The notes under the pieces: model-generated | The model's input: the letters and a program-made list of their open reading frames with translations, nothing else | Database searches by the model: none | Told to the model about the DNA's origin: nothing | Made by a program: the position numbers and the translations under genes | Part shown: positions 32,163-43,875 of the stretch, in pieces | Layout of the letters: each line of letters begins with the position of its first letter | Position numbering within the stretch: position 1 is the stretch's first letter | From: Linepithema humile | Taxonomy: Eukaryota > Arthropoda > Insecta > Hymenoptera > Formicidae | NCBI RefSeq assembly: GCF_040581485.1 | Contig: NC_090132.1 | Location: 13,398,146-13,462,145, forward strand | Direction of reading: 5' to 3' | DNA: 64,000 nucleotides

Positions 32163-33510
32163 ATGTCAAATCAGTTAATCTCCGTCCCTGTCTTTATAGA
32201 AGATACAGGTGAAACTGTGACCTTAAAACTTTCGCCACAAGATGCTGCAAAGGCTACTAAAGGTAAGGAAACAAATAAATTTTTGTATTTTAATAATAAA
32301 ATTATACTTAACCCTTTAGAAGATATCATATCTCAAAGATATCTTCGGGATGTCTACTTTTCGATATTCGTGCTGTATGGATAATTAGCTCTACTAATAG
32401 CTATTACTAATACTAATTAGCTCTGATCATTGACATCAAATAATTGATGCTTGATGTCAATGACTATGATTTATGTTGATTAATGCTGATGAGAAGGAAC
32501 TTTTTTTTTGTATTACCAGATCTGAATTATATGACAAGTCTTATTAAGAATATTTATAGAAAAAGAAACGAAAATGTTATCAGTCAAGAAAGTCAAATTT
32601 CGATTGATGAAAACGATGAGACTGATTCTGTAAGAACTGCAAGCAGTGCATCTTACGTTTCATCTCCAGAGCCACAAGAATTTGATAATAATCCTAAAGA
32701 TCAAAGTGAGTATGACTAAAGAATATATAATGGCTCCCCTACAATATGATTCTTATATTCATTCCAAGTCTTCTTTATACATAAAAATTTTTATATAATT
32801 CCAGAAAATGATAAATCATTGTTTATATGGTCATCCAAGTGCGTATATCTACTGCTCGATAAATATGAGGAATGGAAAGAAGAATTTTCAGCAGGCACAA
32901 AACGTCATAATAAAATTTGGGAAGCCATTGCTGATAATATGAGGAAAACAAATATTGAATATACAATGACTGGACCACAATGCCAATCAAAATTAAATGG
33001 TTTGAAAAAGACATACAAAAAAATATTGGATTATAATTCAGTATCAGGAAATGACAGAAAAACATGGCCATATTTTCAAGTAAGTATTTATATGAAAAGT
33101 AAATAAATATATTATAAATTTCATACTTCTCAATCATATTAGACTAAAACTTATTGAAAAATATTTCTGTTTTCTTCCAGAGAATGCACGAAATTTTTGG
33201 GAAATCAGGATGGGCAAATCCCAAAGCTATTGCCACTGAAGCTGGACCATCTACATCGAATGAAGAAGCAATCCTACTGGAATCTTCTTCAAAAAATTGT
33301 AAAAATAATGAAGGGAAATCCAATAAACGGAAGATTGAGACTATTATAAACAACTTTATCTTAGATATGAAAGAAGAAAGAGCAGAAAGGGAGAAAAAAA
33401 GGCAAGCCAAAGAAGCATTGTTTCAGGACTTAAAAGATCAACGAGAAAGACAGCATCAGGAAAAAATTAAAATAATGCAGAAGTTGTTTGAAGCTATCAC
33501 CAAGAAATAA
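32163..33510 (+). CDS. Harbinger Myb/SANT-like DNA-binding protein, four exons
   Basis: Exons 32163-32262, about 32521-32705, about 32805-33078 and 33181-33510 with GT/AG sites (GTAAGG, GTGAGT, GTAAGT). Exon 3 encodes a trihelix/SANT domain (LDKYEEWKEEFSAG, IWEAIADNM, QCQSKLNGLKKTYKKI, WPYF). Exon 4 ends with a basic coiled coil (KEERAEREKKRQAKEALFQ). In Harbinger elements this protein helps the transposase enter the nucleus and bind the ends. All exons stay open, so the protein seems intact. Confidence 0.85.
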
Positions 33511-34509
33511 TTGGACAACTGTTTTCTTTAGTATTTTAATGCGATTTGTGTAGTTTTTATTTCCAAGAGTTCTATTATTTTTATTTTTCATGGATACTCT
33601 CTGTATCTGCAATGTAGTAATTTTGGTAGTCTTATAGAGCTTAAGAAAAATTGTTTACTTGAATATCTATTATCTTTTTCATTTTATTATTTGCATACAT
33701 AATAGTTTGTCTAATTATAACTGAAGATTTTCTAGTCTATGAATTGACTATTAATTAATAAATTAAATATTATTTTTTTAAATATAAAAGTTAAAGTTAG
33801 CTTTGGAATTAATAGCTTAAAGATTTGCCTATCCTGATGAGCATTCTTTGGAATAATATATTACAGTTATTCTTATTAATCTCATCACTTGTTTTATTTT
33901 AGTGATACTGTATTAATAATATAATTTTATGTTTTTTAATTTTTATATTAAAGCTCATTTTAAACTTAGAAAATGTCAATATGGGCGTAATATGTGAAAT
34001 CAATTTTTTTTTGTGAAAATAAGATAAATATTTTTTTATTTAATGTATAACTATTTAAGTTTATATAGATACATCACTATATTATTTTCAGCTTCTAGTT
34101 AAATAATAATAAGCTATGATATTTATTCTTCTACCAATGTGATATTATATTTTATAAATTAGTGTAGAAAATAAATATTGTTTACAATATTAAAATTTGA
34201 TTTATTTTTATCATTCTAATAAGCGATAATTAATAAAAATTTAGATTTGTATTACTAAAATACACAAAAATTGGTATAAGACATTTATTTATATAATATT
34301 TAATACAATCTATAGCAAAAATAATAAGGTTATTTCTATTCAATCTTAAACATACGCGCTCACAAAAATAAATTTGATAAAAATAATTTGCAATAAAAAT
34401 ATTAATCATATCATATAATCATCATATAATTTGCTGCAAAAATAATGAAATAACTATCACTAAAACATTAATTAATCAATCAATGAAACATTAAATAAGA
34501 TTGAAAATA

Positions 34510-35964
34510 TCAATGGTATCTCATTATCAAACTATTCATAATTCTTTGTCGTTTAGTATTGCCGTCCTCCATTCTATCAGATATTAATGCTTCACTGGAT
34601 ACATCTTCTTCATGTGTTTGCTCAAAATCTATCAAATCTCCTTTTAATATACAAATATTATGTAGTACACAAGTAGCTAATAAGTATTCAGGAATTTTTT
34701 CTAAGGTGATCATAGGCAAACAATCAAGAATGCTTCTCCATCGTCCTTTCCACAACCCAAATGTTCTCTCAATTGCCATTCTCGCTGAAGACAAACAAAA
34801 ATTAAAATTTTTCTGTCTAACTGTTAAATGCCCATTATCTTTAAAAGGCACCATGATATGAGGATGAACACCATAGGCAACATCTCCAATAATGTGTGAA
34901 TCATTAGGAAAATAAATTTGTGGATTTGTAATATATTGTCTGACAGGAGAGAGCCGAAAAACACGTGCATCATGCACTGATCCAACATTCCCAGCTAAAA
35001 CACTTGTAAAAAGCAATTTTGAGGTGCAAACTGCCTAAAAAAGTGAAATACAAATTATTAAACGATAAGAACTTCCAATCACTTAAAGACATTTTTAAAA
35101 TTCTTACTTGCACATGGATTGAATGATATCCTTTGCGGTTCACATATGATTGTTTATCTTCCAGTGGAGCTTTTTATGCGAATGTGAGTGCCATCGATGG
35201 CTCCTATAATCTTAGGAAATGCACTAACTTTTTCAAATTCTTCCATCACTTTATTTGCTCTTTCACCTTGAGGCCACTGAATAAATCGCGGAGCGAGAAT
35301 GTGCAAAGCATAAGTAACTTTTCTCATAGTACGAATTGCTGTAGCCTTTCCTATATTAAATTTTACACACACAGACCTATAAGCCAGAGACAAGCAAATA
35401 AAAAAGCTTATAGTTTTGACAAATAATTAAGATGTTACTATACCTGTAGGAGTCTGGTGTTGCCATCATCCACAAAGCTATTAGAAGTTGTTTTTGCGCT
35501 GCCAAAGGTTTTCTGCCACTAATTGATTTAGTGGCGCTTAACGTAGGTCCTATTAATTCCAATAGAAATTCAAAAGTTGTAGGCCACAATCTGTAAATAA
35601 AGGAAATTTGAAATTTCAGAATGTAAATATTAACAATTACTTTAAACTGAAAATTTTTATGATACTACAATGTTTCTTTAAACAATGGTCAGCCATACCT
35701 AAAATGCGATTTAAATTCCTCAGCGGTGTAATTGAGAATAATTTTTTCCACATAGTCTTTGATGCGAGGTCTAATTTGCATTTCACTTTTTTTTGTATTT
35801 AGAATCAAGTCTACAATAGTGATACGGTTTCTTACTTCTTCTTCGTTCTCGTCACTACTTGAAGACATATTCATTACAAATTCCAAGTCGTCATCATCTT
35901 TATCCTCGCTTTCAAAAGAAAATTCAATAAACTGCAGCAATGTTATTTTTTCATTTAGTTCCAT
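34510..35964 (-). pseudogene. Harbinger (HARBI1-like) DDE transposase, four exons, one frameshift
   Basis: Exons 35964-35699, 35590-35444, 35376-35108 and 35034-34510 with GT/AG borders. The DDE_Tnp_4 residues are visible: Asp in GAIDGTHIRIK (exon 3), Asp in GSVHDARVF and Glu in AIERTFGLWKGRW (exon 4). Exon 3 loses frame at a T5 run (A5 on the coding strand, 35171-35175) just after GTHIRIK and would stop soon after; the neighbouring frame gives the expected continuation up to the donor. One 1-base indel thus inactivates an otherwise complete transposase. Confidence 0.85.
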
Positions 35965-36842
35965 TTTTCTTTTTTTTTTATTTTTCTATTTGATACATGC
36001 ACACAGAACACTATCCATTTGTCTTTCAGGTTATGTTTTTTACTGTAACAAATTTACGAGCTTATGACTGGTCCGAAACGAACTATCAATAGCGTGCTTT
36101 CTCATTCGGACCGACCATTAATGCCGTGAGCGTTAGTAGTGCTGAAAACACGATTCGGACCGCGGCCTTAGGTTGGTTTTTGTAACATGGTTCACACATA
36201 TAGTACTTCTTTTTCTTTTTGCGTGTGTTCTGTGATCACTTCCATTCTCTCTCTCATGTATAACGTTGACTTGTGTTTTTATAATAAATCTATAATTGAA
36301 ACGCATAATCGGCAGGGCTTGCTTATTTCATACACGAGATACTTACATTGATCGCAAAACTCTAACAATGTTTTTATTGGTTCGAAATATCCAAGATTGG
36401 ATACAATCGTATTGCTACGGATTAATAACTCGTATTGAACGTTTCCATTATTAAATAGATTATTTTTTGGTAATCTTGCCTGTGCACCATCTATGTGAAT
36501 TATCTAACAAAAACATTTAAATTTAAAACATAAATTAAAAATTTTTTTTTTGAGAATCTTTTTTTATTTAGAACATTTTTTTATTTCGAACATTTTTTTT
36601 ATTTAGAACATATTTTTTACTTTATTTCTTATAATAATAATTTTATTTAGAACATATTTTTTACTTTATTTCTTATAATATGCCCCCCCCCCAAAAAAAA
36701 AATTTAAATGATGTGTCCTTAATTCCTATTATTATTTAATTTTATTATTATTATTGAAATTATCCCAATAAAGCAAATGAAGCAGTGCCAATTTATTATA
36801 TTTACACTTTCTCATTCGAAATTGACAAAATTGATAAATGGA

Positions 36843-37314
36843 TGTGTTCAAAAAGTTCCAGGCTTGATAAATAAAACATATTGTATTTATTTTTAATATT
36901 TATTCTATACGATCTTCTTAAAAGTAGTTCCCTTTCTGTACAATGCACTTATGCTAACGCTTTTTCCAGCTTTGGAAACACTTTTCATAGGCTGATTTTG
37001 ATTTTGAGAAAGAAGAATAGTAAAAGAGGAAGTAGATGATCAACCTATAAAAAATGTTTCTGAAGCTAGAAGAAGCGTTGGTATATATACATACATATAA
37101 TGTATGTGTGATTAAAAAATTCCAGGCCTTGATAAATAAAACATATTGTATTTATTTTTAATATTTATTCTATACGATCTTCTTAAAAGTAGTTCCCTTT
37201 CTGTACAATGCACTTATGCTAACGCTTTTTCCAGTTTTGAAAATACTTTTTATAGGCTGATTTTGATTATATTAATAAAATTATTTATCAAAACCTGGAA
37301 CTTTTTAAACACAC
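36843..37314. mobile_element. Mariner-like MITE, with an internal duplication
   Basis: The ends are TGTGTTCAAAAAGTTCCAGG and its approximate complement (CCTGGAACTTTTTAAACACA). A 150-bp piece containing ATACGATCTTCTTAAAAGTA is present twice in direct order (from about 36860 and from about 37115). No open transposase. It is in the intron between exons 2 and 3 of the OB-fold gene. Confidence 0.65.
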
Positions 37315-37767
37315 GTACATTGCGGATACATTATATATACGTAGGTATGCATGTATGTACATTTGGTCACAGGAATACCTTAACACATGAATTTGCATAA
37401 GTATGAAGGCACATTCAAATTGCCTGCTTCGATTCTACATACTTCTTGCATCATGACTGTGATTATGCCTCACGTGTGACATATATCAAAAAGTATGATT
37501 ATTTGTTTAATAATATGTCACAATAAGTATATCATTTAATTATATTATTTACTTTTTATAACTGTATTTTGATATATTATTTAGCGGATAATTATTGTCT
37601 TTGACATATGTCATACAAGAGGAATAATCATAATTATGATGCAAAAAATATGTAAAATCAAAACACACCGTTTGAATGTGTCTTGACTTTCATGCACATT
37701 TATGCGTTAAGGCATTCCTATGACCGAGTGCACATTGTGTACATATAGTGTATATATGAATATTTAC
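37315..37767. other. Intronic AT-rich stretch with a diffuse inverted repeat
   Basis: Words near 37340-37500 (TTGGTCACAGGAATACC, GTGACATATATCAAAAAG) recur inverted near 37590-37735. Probably another palindromic element; no gene. Confidence 0.4.
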
Positions 37768-38539
37768 ATGATTGGACATCACATGGTGTTCCACATTTTT
37801 TATATCATCATTCCATGCAACTATTTGTACTCTTCGTCCTGAATTATTATTAAGATAAAATTTGTAAAATTTATATTGTTGGTTGTTTCCTACTAAACGT
37901 GGAGATTCTATGCCGTCCACATAGCCTACAATTTCACTGTAAAATAAATAATAATTATGCAAATAAAATAAACCTGTGTAATAAATATTTAAATTAAATT
38001 ATTCAAATTAAATATTAAAAATAAATATCAAAATTAGGCAAAAAAATTTTATACATTTTTTTCAAAAAGCATTTTTAGAATTTTTAGTATAATTTGTGTA
38101 CTTACACAGTTGAGTCAAACATTTTAATGTTGTCAAGAACTTCATTAGGAGTTAACAAATTTTCAATATTTAAATTTTCCGTTTTTAAATCTTCATCAAT
38201 ACTTTCCATTTTTTTTTCGTATAATTAATTTTTTTGTTTTCTATTTTCTCAATTATTCTATGCATAATAATAAAATTATTTATTAAATTTATATTGTAAA
38301 TAAAAAAAGTTTCACTAAATTTATATTTATAAATTTATTTATATATTTGATTTATATTTGTAGAAATATAAATTTTTAATAAATTTTTTTTATTTTAAAT
38401 AACCGTCAAAATAACCTTCGCTATCAAGCTATCAAACTATCAGAATAATCGCGATAACCAATCAGCGTCGCGGAAAAGCATCAACAATACTTCCGATACA
38501 TTCGAGTATCGATCTTTCATGCCTTTTTTAAGAGTGGAT

Positions 38540-39085
38540 TCAAGTAAATGATTTTTTTGATTCCAAGTAAATATTTACTTGAATCAAATAATTATATTTT
38601 TATTCAAGTAAATTATTTTTTTTATTCAATTAAATATTTATCAAAATCAAGTAAATATTTATTAACATTAAGTAAATATTTATTAGAATCAAGTAGATAT
38701 TTTTTTGATTCAAATAAATATTTATTTAATTCAAATAAATAATTATTAGAATTAAGTAAATGTTTATTAGAATCAAACCAATATTTATTAGAATCAAGTA
38801 AATATTTATTAAATTTTAGTAAATATTTTTTTATTTAAGTAAATATTTTTTTAATTAAAATAAAGAATTTTTTTGTTTCAAGTAAATATTCATTAGAATC
38901 AAGTAGATATTTATTTGATACAAGTAAATATTTTCTTGATTTAAGTAAATATTTATTAACATCAAGCAAATATTTATTAGAATCAAATAAATATTTTTTT
39001 GACTTAAGTAAATATTTCTTTGATTAAAGTAAATATTTATTAAAATCAAGTAAATATTTATTTGATTCAAGTAAATATTTTTTAT
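38540..39085. repeat. Degenerate ~21-bp minisatellite
   Basis: About 25 tandem variants of AAGTAAATATTTATTAGAATC. The reading frames seen on both strands (repeats of SKYLLES or LININIYL) are by-products of the 21-bp period. Confidence 0.85.
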
Positions 39086-39094
39086 TAATTTTTG

Positions 39095-40135
39095 GTATAA
39101 AATTAAAGTACATTGATGATTTAATTTCATACAAATAACAATCTCCATTTGAGAGATCGACTTTGAAAGATATTCGCAATTGCTCGATGATATTTGTTAA
39201 AATTCATTTCTTTTAAATTTCAAGTACATAATTACATTATTTAAAAACTTTAAAGAAATGAATTTTAACAATTATCATCGAGTAATTGCAAATATCTCTC
39301 AAAGTCGATTTCTCAAATGGAGATTGTTATTTGTATATAAAATTAAATCATCAATGTACTTTAATTTCATACAAATAACAATCTCCATTTGAGAGATCGA
39401 CTTTGAAAGATATTCGTAATTGCTCGATGATATCTGTCAAAATTAATTTTTCTAAAATTTTTTAATAATGTATGTATGAATAATAACAAAAAGATAGCAA
39501 ATAATTTCAGCATTAATGATTTTGTGCTTTGACTTATGTATAATATTTTTCTTACATTGCCTGGATAACTTAATATTGAGCTAATAATTATAATTTGATA
39601 CTCTATTTACAATTTTAATACTGAAACCGTTTTAATATTAAGCTATCCAGCCAATGTAAAAAAAAATATTATACATAAATCAAAGCACAAAATCATTAAT
39701 GCTGAAATTATTTGCTATCTTCTTGTTATTATTTATACATACATTATTCAAAATGTTTAGAGAAATTAATTTTAACAGATATCATCGAGCAATTGCGAAT
39801 ATCTTTCAAAGTCGATCTCTCAAATAGAGATTGTTATTTGTATGAAATTGAAGTACATTGATGATTTAATTTCATACAAACAACAATCTCCATTTGAAAG
39901 ATCGACTTTGAGAGATATTTACAATTGCTAGATGATATTTGTTAAAATTTATTTCTTTAAAATTTTTAAATAATATAATTAAGTACTTGAAATTTTAAAG
40001 AAATAAATTTTAACAAATATCATCGAGTAATTGCAAATATCTCTCAAAGTCGATCTCTCAAATGGAGATTGTTATTTGTATAAAATTAAATCATCAATGT
40101 AGATTAATTTCATTGATTTGACTTATGTATAATAT
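39095..40135. repeat. Second copy of the inverted MITE-like composite
   Basis: Same half-units and order as in 18300-20905, including the palindrome at 39463-39755 and the (CT)n tract further on (40275-40326). The segment continues past the Penelope-like insertion at 43876-43960, which matches 19790-19890. Confidence 0.8.
39463..39755. mobile_element. Palindromic MITE-like element, copy 3
   Basis: Homologous to 18838-19122 and 20143-20432 with scattered changes. Confidence 0.7.
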
Positions 40136-40274
40136 TTTTTTTTACATTATTTTTAAAATTTTTTACATTTATTTATTTATTTATATACATACTTTTTCTA
40201 AACGTCTTTTCCTTTTTCTACTTATTTCTTCTTAATATTTCTTTTTTTTTTGTTGTTCCACTTTTATTTTGTTC

Positions 40275-40286
40275 CTCACTCTCTCA

Positions 40287-40325
<39 letters not shown>

Positions 40326-40326
40326 C
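40275..40326. repeat. (CT)n microsatellite
   Basis: Short interrupted CT tract in the same relative place as the tract at 19643-19749 of the homologous segment. Confidence 0.9.
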
Positions 40327-40376
40327 CTTGTCGTTTTTTTATCCTCCAATAAAATTTAAGAAATTAATATATATTT

Positions 40377-43300
40377 AATAAATTTGATAGGAGCGTAAAG
40401 AGCCAACAGCCAGATATTCGTGCGAAGGTTATCGTGTATTAATTTATAACCATTGAACAATACATTAAAAAACAAACGTTTCAGCCTGTCATCAGGCCTT
40501 TATCAATGTTATTACAAAATTCAATAAATACGCAACGCAAAAATTAAATACAAAAACCGAAGTAAAATTGACATAATAAACTGAAGAGTAGTTAAAACCA
40601 CGTTAAACTGTAATAAAAAAGAGCCAAATGAGAAAATTCCCGTTACAAAATAAGCGCAAACCAAATAAACAGAAAAAAGAAACAATTTTTACATACTTGT
40701 GTTAAACATAGTAGAAAGCTCGTCCACACAAGATGGAACGAGGTAGGAGAAAAAACTTAGAACCATATAATGTGATGGTTGAAACCTCAATGTACGTGAT
40801 AGAATAACGATAAATTCAAGCGATGAAAGATTAGTGAGAGGGCGGAGAAGGGGGGGGGACGGAAAGAACAAGGAGTATGGAGACACATATGACCATGTAC
40901 GCTATATTGTCAACGAGCTTTTTAGAATGTCTAAATGTATAGAATATTTGTTACCCGCATATATTGAGCATGGATTTTTCTCTCAACAAGAGAAATTATA
41001 CCACCGTTTGTGGTGTAGAGAGTGTGTTAGAATTGATAAAAAGATACAATGGTTATCACATAAAAAGAACCTAACTATTAAAGCTAAAACACAACCTCTT
41101 AGATACGTTTATAATTTGGACCGTAACGATGTATACTACAACAAATCAAACGGTGAACTTGGCCTTGGCTACACCTCGGATACCAATAACTTTCATGTTG
41201 ACATTAAATCGGACTCCTTTCAAGAGGCTTCTCATATCGACAACTTTAACGAAAAATGGTTTATTAATCTAACTTCTGTGGAATTTCCTAAAAAAGTCAA
41301 ACTTCTGTTACAACTGGGTGACAGATTTGGAATGCCTATCACTCCCGCAAATAAAGACAACACCTCCACAATCTTGATTAAGAGCATAGAAAAAAAGCTA
41401 GACGAGTTTGATGAGGAGACTTCTTCTGCGATCAGAAATAAATGCATCCAAGTAATGGAGAGATTTTATAAAAAGGAACCTGTCTATGATGCTAATGACA
41501 AAAAATTAATCTCTTGGTGGTCTTCTACCAAACGCTTCTTGAGATCTAACTCTAACATCATCATCACCAGAGCAGACAAAGGAAATACCACTGTGGCCCT
41601 TGACAAGAATCAATATATCAGAGATTTAGAAATAATGTTAGGTGATTCAGATACATACTCTCTACACAGCAAAGATCCTTGCAAAATCTTAACACGCAAT
41701 TTGCGGGAATTATTAATGAGGTGGAAGAGAAACAATTTTATTGAGGACAATATTTATAGATTCTTAATGACAAGTGACGGCGTCCTTCCTAGAGCCTATG
41801 GATTACCAAAAATCCACAAACCTGGATTCCCACTTAGAATTATAGTTTCCTCCATCAATAGCCCTTTATACGCTCTTTCGGTTTATTTTCATAAAATTAT
41901 TCAAAAAAGTTTACCCCTTCCTGATAGCCACATTGAAAATAGTTTCGATTTTGTTGACAAATTGAAGGGATTTGTTATTGGGGACGATTTTCAAATTATT
42001 TCCCTAGATGTTGTATCCATGTTCACGAACATCCCCATAGAATTAGCTATTGACAGCATTTCTAACAGATGGGTTTTAATTTCCCCAAATACTTCCATCC
42101 CTCTTAATGAATTTCTGAAGGGCATCCGCTTGATACTGAGCTCCACTTTTTTTAATTTTAACAACAAAATTTACAAACAAACTTATGGCACCCCCATGGG
42201 CTCTCCTTTATCCCCATTGATTGCTGACTTAGTACTACAGGACCTTGAAATCAGTGCGTTAGATAGACTACCTTTCAGGTTACCTTTTTATTACCGTTAT
42301 GTGGACGATATCATTTTAGCTGCACCTAACAATTCTATAAATTTTATTAGTGACGTTTTTAATTCCTACCATGAGAGACTAAAGTTTACTGTGGAAGTTG
42401 GTGTGGACAATCGGATTAATTTCCTCGATTTAACTCTGATTGTGAAAAATAACACTATCACATTTGACTGGTTCCGGAAACCTTCTTCTTCGGGTAGATT
42501 ATTAAATTATCATTCCCACCATCCGATATCGCACAAAAAAGGGACCATTATAAGTTTAACGGACAGAATTTTTTTACTTTCTCATCCTGAATTTCATAAC
42601 AAGAATTTTACTATTGCAATCAATATCCTACTTAATAACTGTTTTCCTATCAATTTTATTTTTTCGACTATACATAATAGGCTTAAGTTTTTAATTCATA
42701 AAAAATCTAGTGACTTTAATTTAATTAGTAATTGTTCAAACAATATTTATGACAATAATGACTTTAAGACTTTTTTTACCATTCCTTACATTCCTTCGGT
42801 TTATAAAGATTTTAACTCCATAGCCAGAAGCTTCAATTTAAAATTATCATGTTCAATTCCTAACAATCTAACACAATTCATACGGACGGGGAAAGACAGT
42901 TTAAATAAATTTTCACATTGTCATGTTGTTTACATGATATCATGTCGAGATTGTGAGAAAACTTACGTGGGTCAGACAAAAAGACAGCTTAATACTAGAA
43001 TCAAAGAACACAAGAATGATATAAAAAAGAGCTGTTCCCCCTCTGTTATATCCAAACATAAATTGGATTTTTCTCACGATTTTGACTGGGACAATGTGAG
43101 AATTCTTGACGGAGAACCTTCTTATGGAAAGAGATTGATATCCGAAATGGTGTTCATAAAAAGACAACGTGCAGGCTTGAACAATCAAAATGACACAGAA
43201 CGGTTACCTGACTCCTATCTCCCATTATTAATTTGTTTCCCCCTTTATAATTGTATCGTTTTTCTTTTCATATATTAATTCCTGTCTTCCCCTCCTAGGT

Positions 43301-43862
43301 ACTTATACCCTCCCCTCCATACTCCTTGTTCTTTCCGTCTCCCCCCCTTTTCCACCGCCCTCTCACTAATCTTTTATCGCTTGAATTTATCGTTATTCTA
43401 TCACGTACATTGAGGTTTCAACCATCACATTATATGGTACTAAGTTTTTTCTCCTACCTCGTTCCATCTTGTGTGGACGAGCTTTCTACTATGTTTAACA
43501 CAAGTATGTAAAAATTGTTTCTTTTTTCTGTTTATTTGGTTTGCGCTCATTTTGTAACGGGAATTTTCTCATTTGGCTCTTTTTTATTACAGTTTAACGT
43601 GGTTTTAACTACTCTTCAGTTTATTATGTCAATTTTACTTCGGTTTTTGTATTCAATTTTTGCGTTGCGTATTTATTGAATTTTGTAATAACATTGATAA
43701 AGGCCTGATGACAGGCTGAAACGTTTGTTTTTTAATGTATTGTTCAATGGTTATAAATTAATACACGATAACCTTCGCACGAATATCTGGCTGTTGGCTC
43801 TTTACGCTCCTATCAAATTTATTGATTTTAACAATCATCAGAGCCTGATACATCTATAATTT
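40377..43862 (+). mobile_element. Penelope-like retroelement with inverted terminal repeats and 13-bp target duplication
   Basis: The 13-base word TTAATATATATTT is directly repeated at 40364-40376 and 43863-43875. Inside, about 500 bp at the left (to about 40880) recur in inverted orientation at the right (about 43316-43824), followed by a 38-bp unique end. The homologous empty site is visible at 19780-19815. Long terminal repeats in inverted orientation and variable target duplications are known for Penelope-like elements. The single ORF is intact. Confidence 0.9.
40927..43278 (+). CDS. Penelope-like reverse transcriptase with GIY-YIG endonuclease
   Basis: I start at the first in-frame ATG (MSKCIEYLLPAY); the open frame extends 93 bp further upstream. 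The reverse transcriptase has ADKGNTTVALDK, RAYGLPKIHKPG, ISLDVVSMFTNIP, TYGTPMGSPLSPLIADL and the catalytic YRYVDDIILAAP. The carboxy domain is a GIY-YIG nuclease (VVYMISCRDCEKTYVGQTKR...RIKEH) with a Cys pair. About 783 aa, normal for the family, with no stop or frameshift. RT-primed integration using the GIY-YIG nick is the known mechanism. A candidate for an active copy. Confidence 0.95.
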   Translation: MSKCIEYLLPAYIEHGFFSQQEKLYHRLWCRECVRIDKKIQWLSHKKNLTIKAKTQPLRYVYNLDRNDVYYNKSNGELGLGYTSDTNNFHVDIKSDSFQEASHIDNFNEKWFINLTSVEFPKKVKLLLQLGDRFGMPITPANKDNTSTILIKSIEKKLDEFDEETSSAIRNKCIQVMERFYKKEPVYDANDKKLISWWSSTKRFLRSNSNIIITRADKGNTTVALDKNQYIRDLEIMLGDSDTYSLHSKDPCKILTRNLRELLMRWKRNNFIEDNIYRFLMTSDGVLPRAYGLPKIHKPGFPLRIIVSSINSPLYALSVYFHKIIQKSLPLPDSHIENSFDFVDKLKGFVIGDDFQIISLDVVSMFTNIPIELAIDSISNRWVLISPNTSIPLNEFLKGIRLILSSTFFNFNNKIYKQTYGTPMGSPLSPLIADLVLQDLEISALDRLPFRLPFYYRYVDDIILAAPNNSINFISDVFNSYHERLKFTVEVGVDNRINFLDLTLIVKNNTITFDWFRKPSSSGRLLNYHSHHPISHKKGTIISLTDRIFLLSHPEFHNKNFTIAINILLNNCFPINFIFSTIHNRLKFLIHKKSSDFNLISNCSNNIYDNNDFKTFFTIPYIPSVYKDFNSIARSFNLKLSCSIPNNLTQFIRTGKDSLNKFSHCHVVYMISCRDCEKTYVGQTKRQLNTRIKEHKNDIKKSCSPSVISKHKLDFSHDFDWDNVRILDGEPSYGKRLISEMVFIKRQRAGLNNQNDTERLPDSYLPLLICFPLYNCIVFLFIY

Positions 43863-43875
43863 TTAATATATATTT

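Larger units (their letters stand above)
31914..36167. mobile_element. PIF/Harbinger DNA transposon, full length, 4,254 bp
   Basis: Terminal inverted repeats GGCCGCGGTCCGA..., flanked by the 3-bp duplication TTA, as expected for PIF/Harbinger. It carries the usual divergent-to-convergent pair: a Myb/SANT-like gene on + and a DDE transposase gene on -. The 1 kb between the two 3' ends (33511-34509) is AT-rich and non-coding. Confidence 0.93.
27524..36367 (+). mobile_element. Copia LTR retrotransposon with nested Harbinger in its 3' LTR
   Basis: 5' LTR 27524-27832 (TGTTGGATATTGC...CTCTAACA). The 3' LTR starts at 31802 after a purine tract (GAGGAGGAG) and finishes at 36367, because a 4,254-bp Harbinger element lies within it. 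The target duplication is ATGTT at 27519-27523 and 36368-36372. The LTR pieces are nearly identical, so the insertion is recent, yet the pol frame carries two indels. Confidence 0.95.
31802..36367 (+). repeat. Copia 3' LTR, interrupted
   Basis: The first part is 31802-31913 and the second is about 36168-36367; the gap is the Harbinger element with its TTA duplication (31911-31913 and 36168-36170). It matches the 5' LTR with only a few substitutions. Confidence 0.9.
26706..38209 (-). pseudogene. OB-fold, RPA-like host gene, six exons, exon 3 split by Copia
   Basis: Exons on the - strand: 38209-38106 (ATG, MESIDEDLKTENL), 37936-37768, 36503-36373 plus 27518-27459, 27277-27080, 26959-26843 and 26752-26706 (TAA). 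Each junction has GT/AG sites and phases agree, and the frame stays open through all of them. KFYLNNNSGRRVQIVAWNDD is the beta-strand pattern of an RPA70-type single-strand-DNA-binding OB fold; a second OB-like part begins LEGYVKTNFSEI. The tail is basic (TPRKRKL). A Copia element entered exon 3 (5-bp duplication ATGTT) and splits it by about 8.8 kb. Function inferred as nucleic-acid binding; it could be a specialised RPA1 paralogue. Confidence 0.6.

Noticed and set aside
38540..39085. CRISPR-like array
   Set aside because: Repeats are head to tail without unique spacers; an ordinary minisatellite in eukaryotic DNA.
43680..43740. GCCTGATGACAGGCTGAAAC in the Penelope terminal repeats looked like a hammerhead ribozyme core (CTGATGA...GAAA)
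   Set aside because: Such ribozymes are known in this element class, but I find no proper stem II and no partner strand with a cleavage UH for stem III. It is just as well explained as a small GCCTG/CAGGC hairpin.
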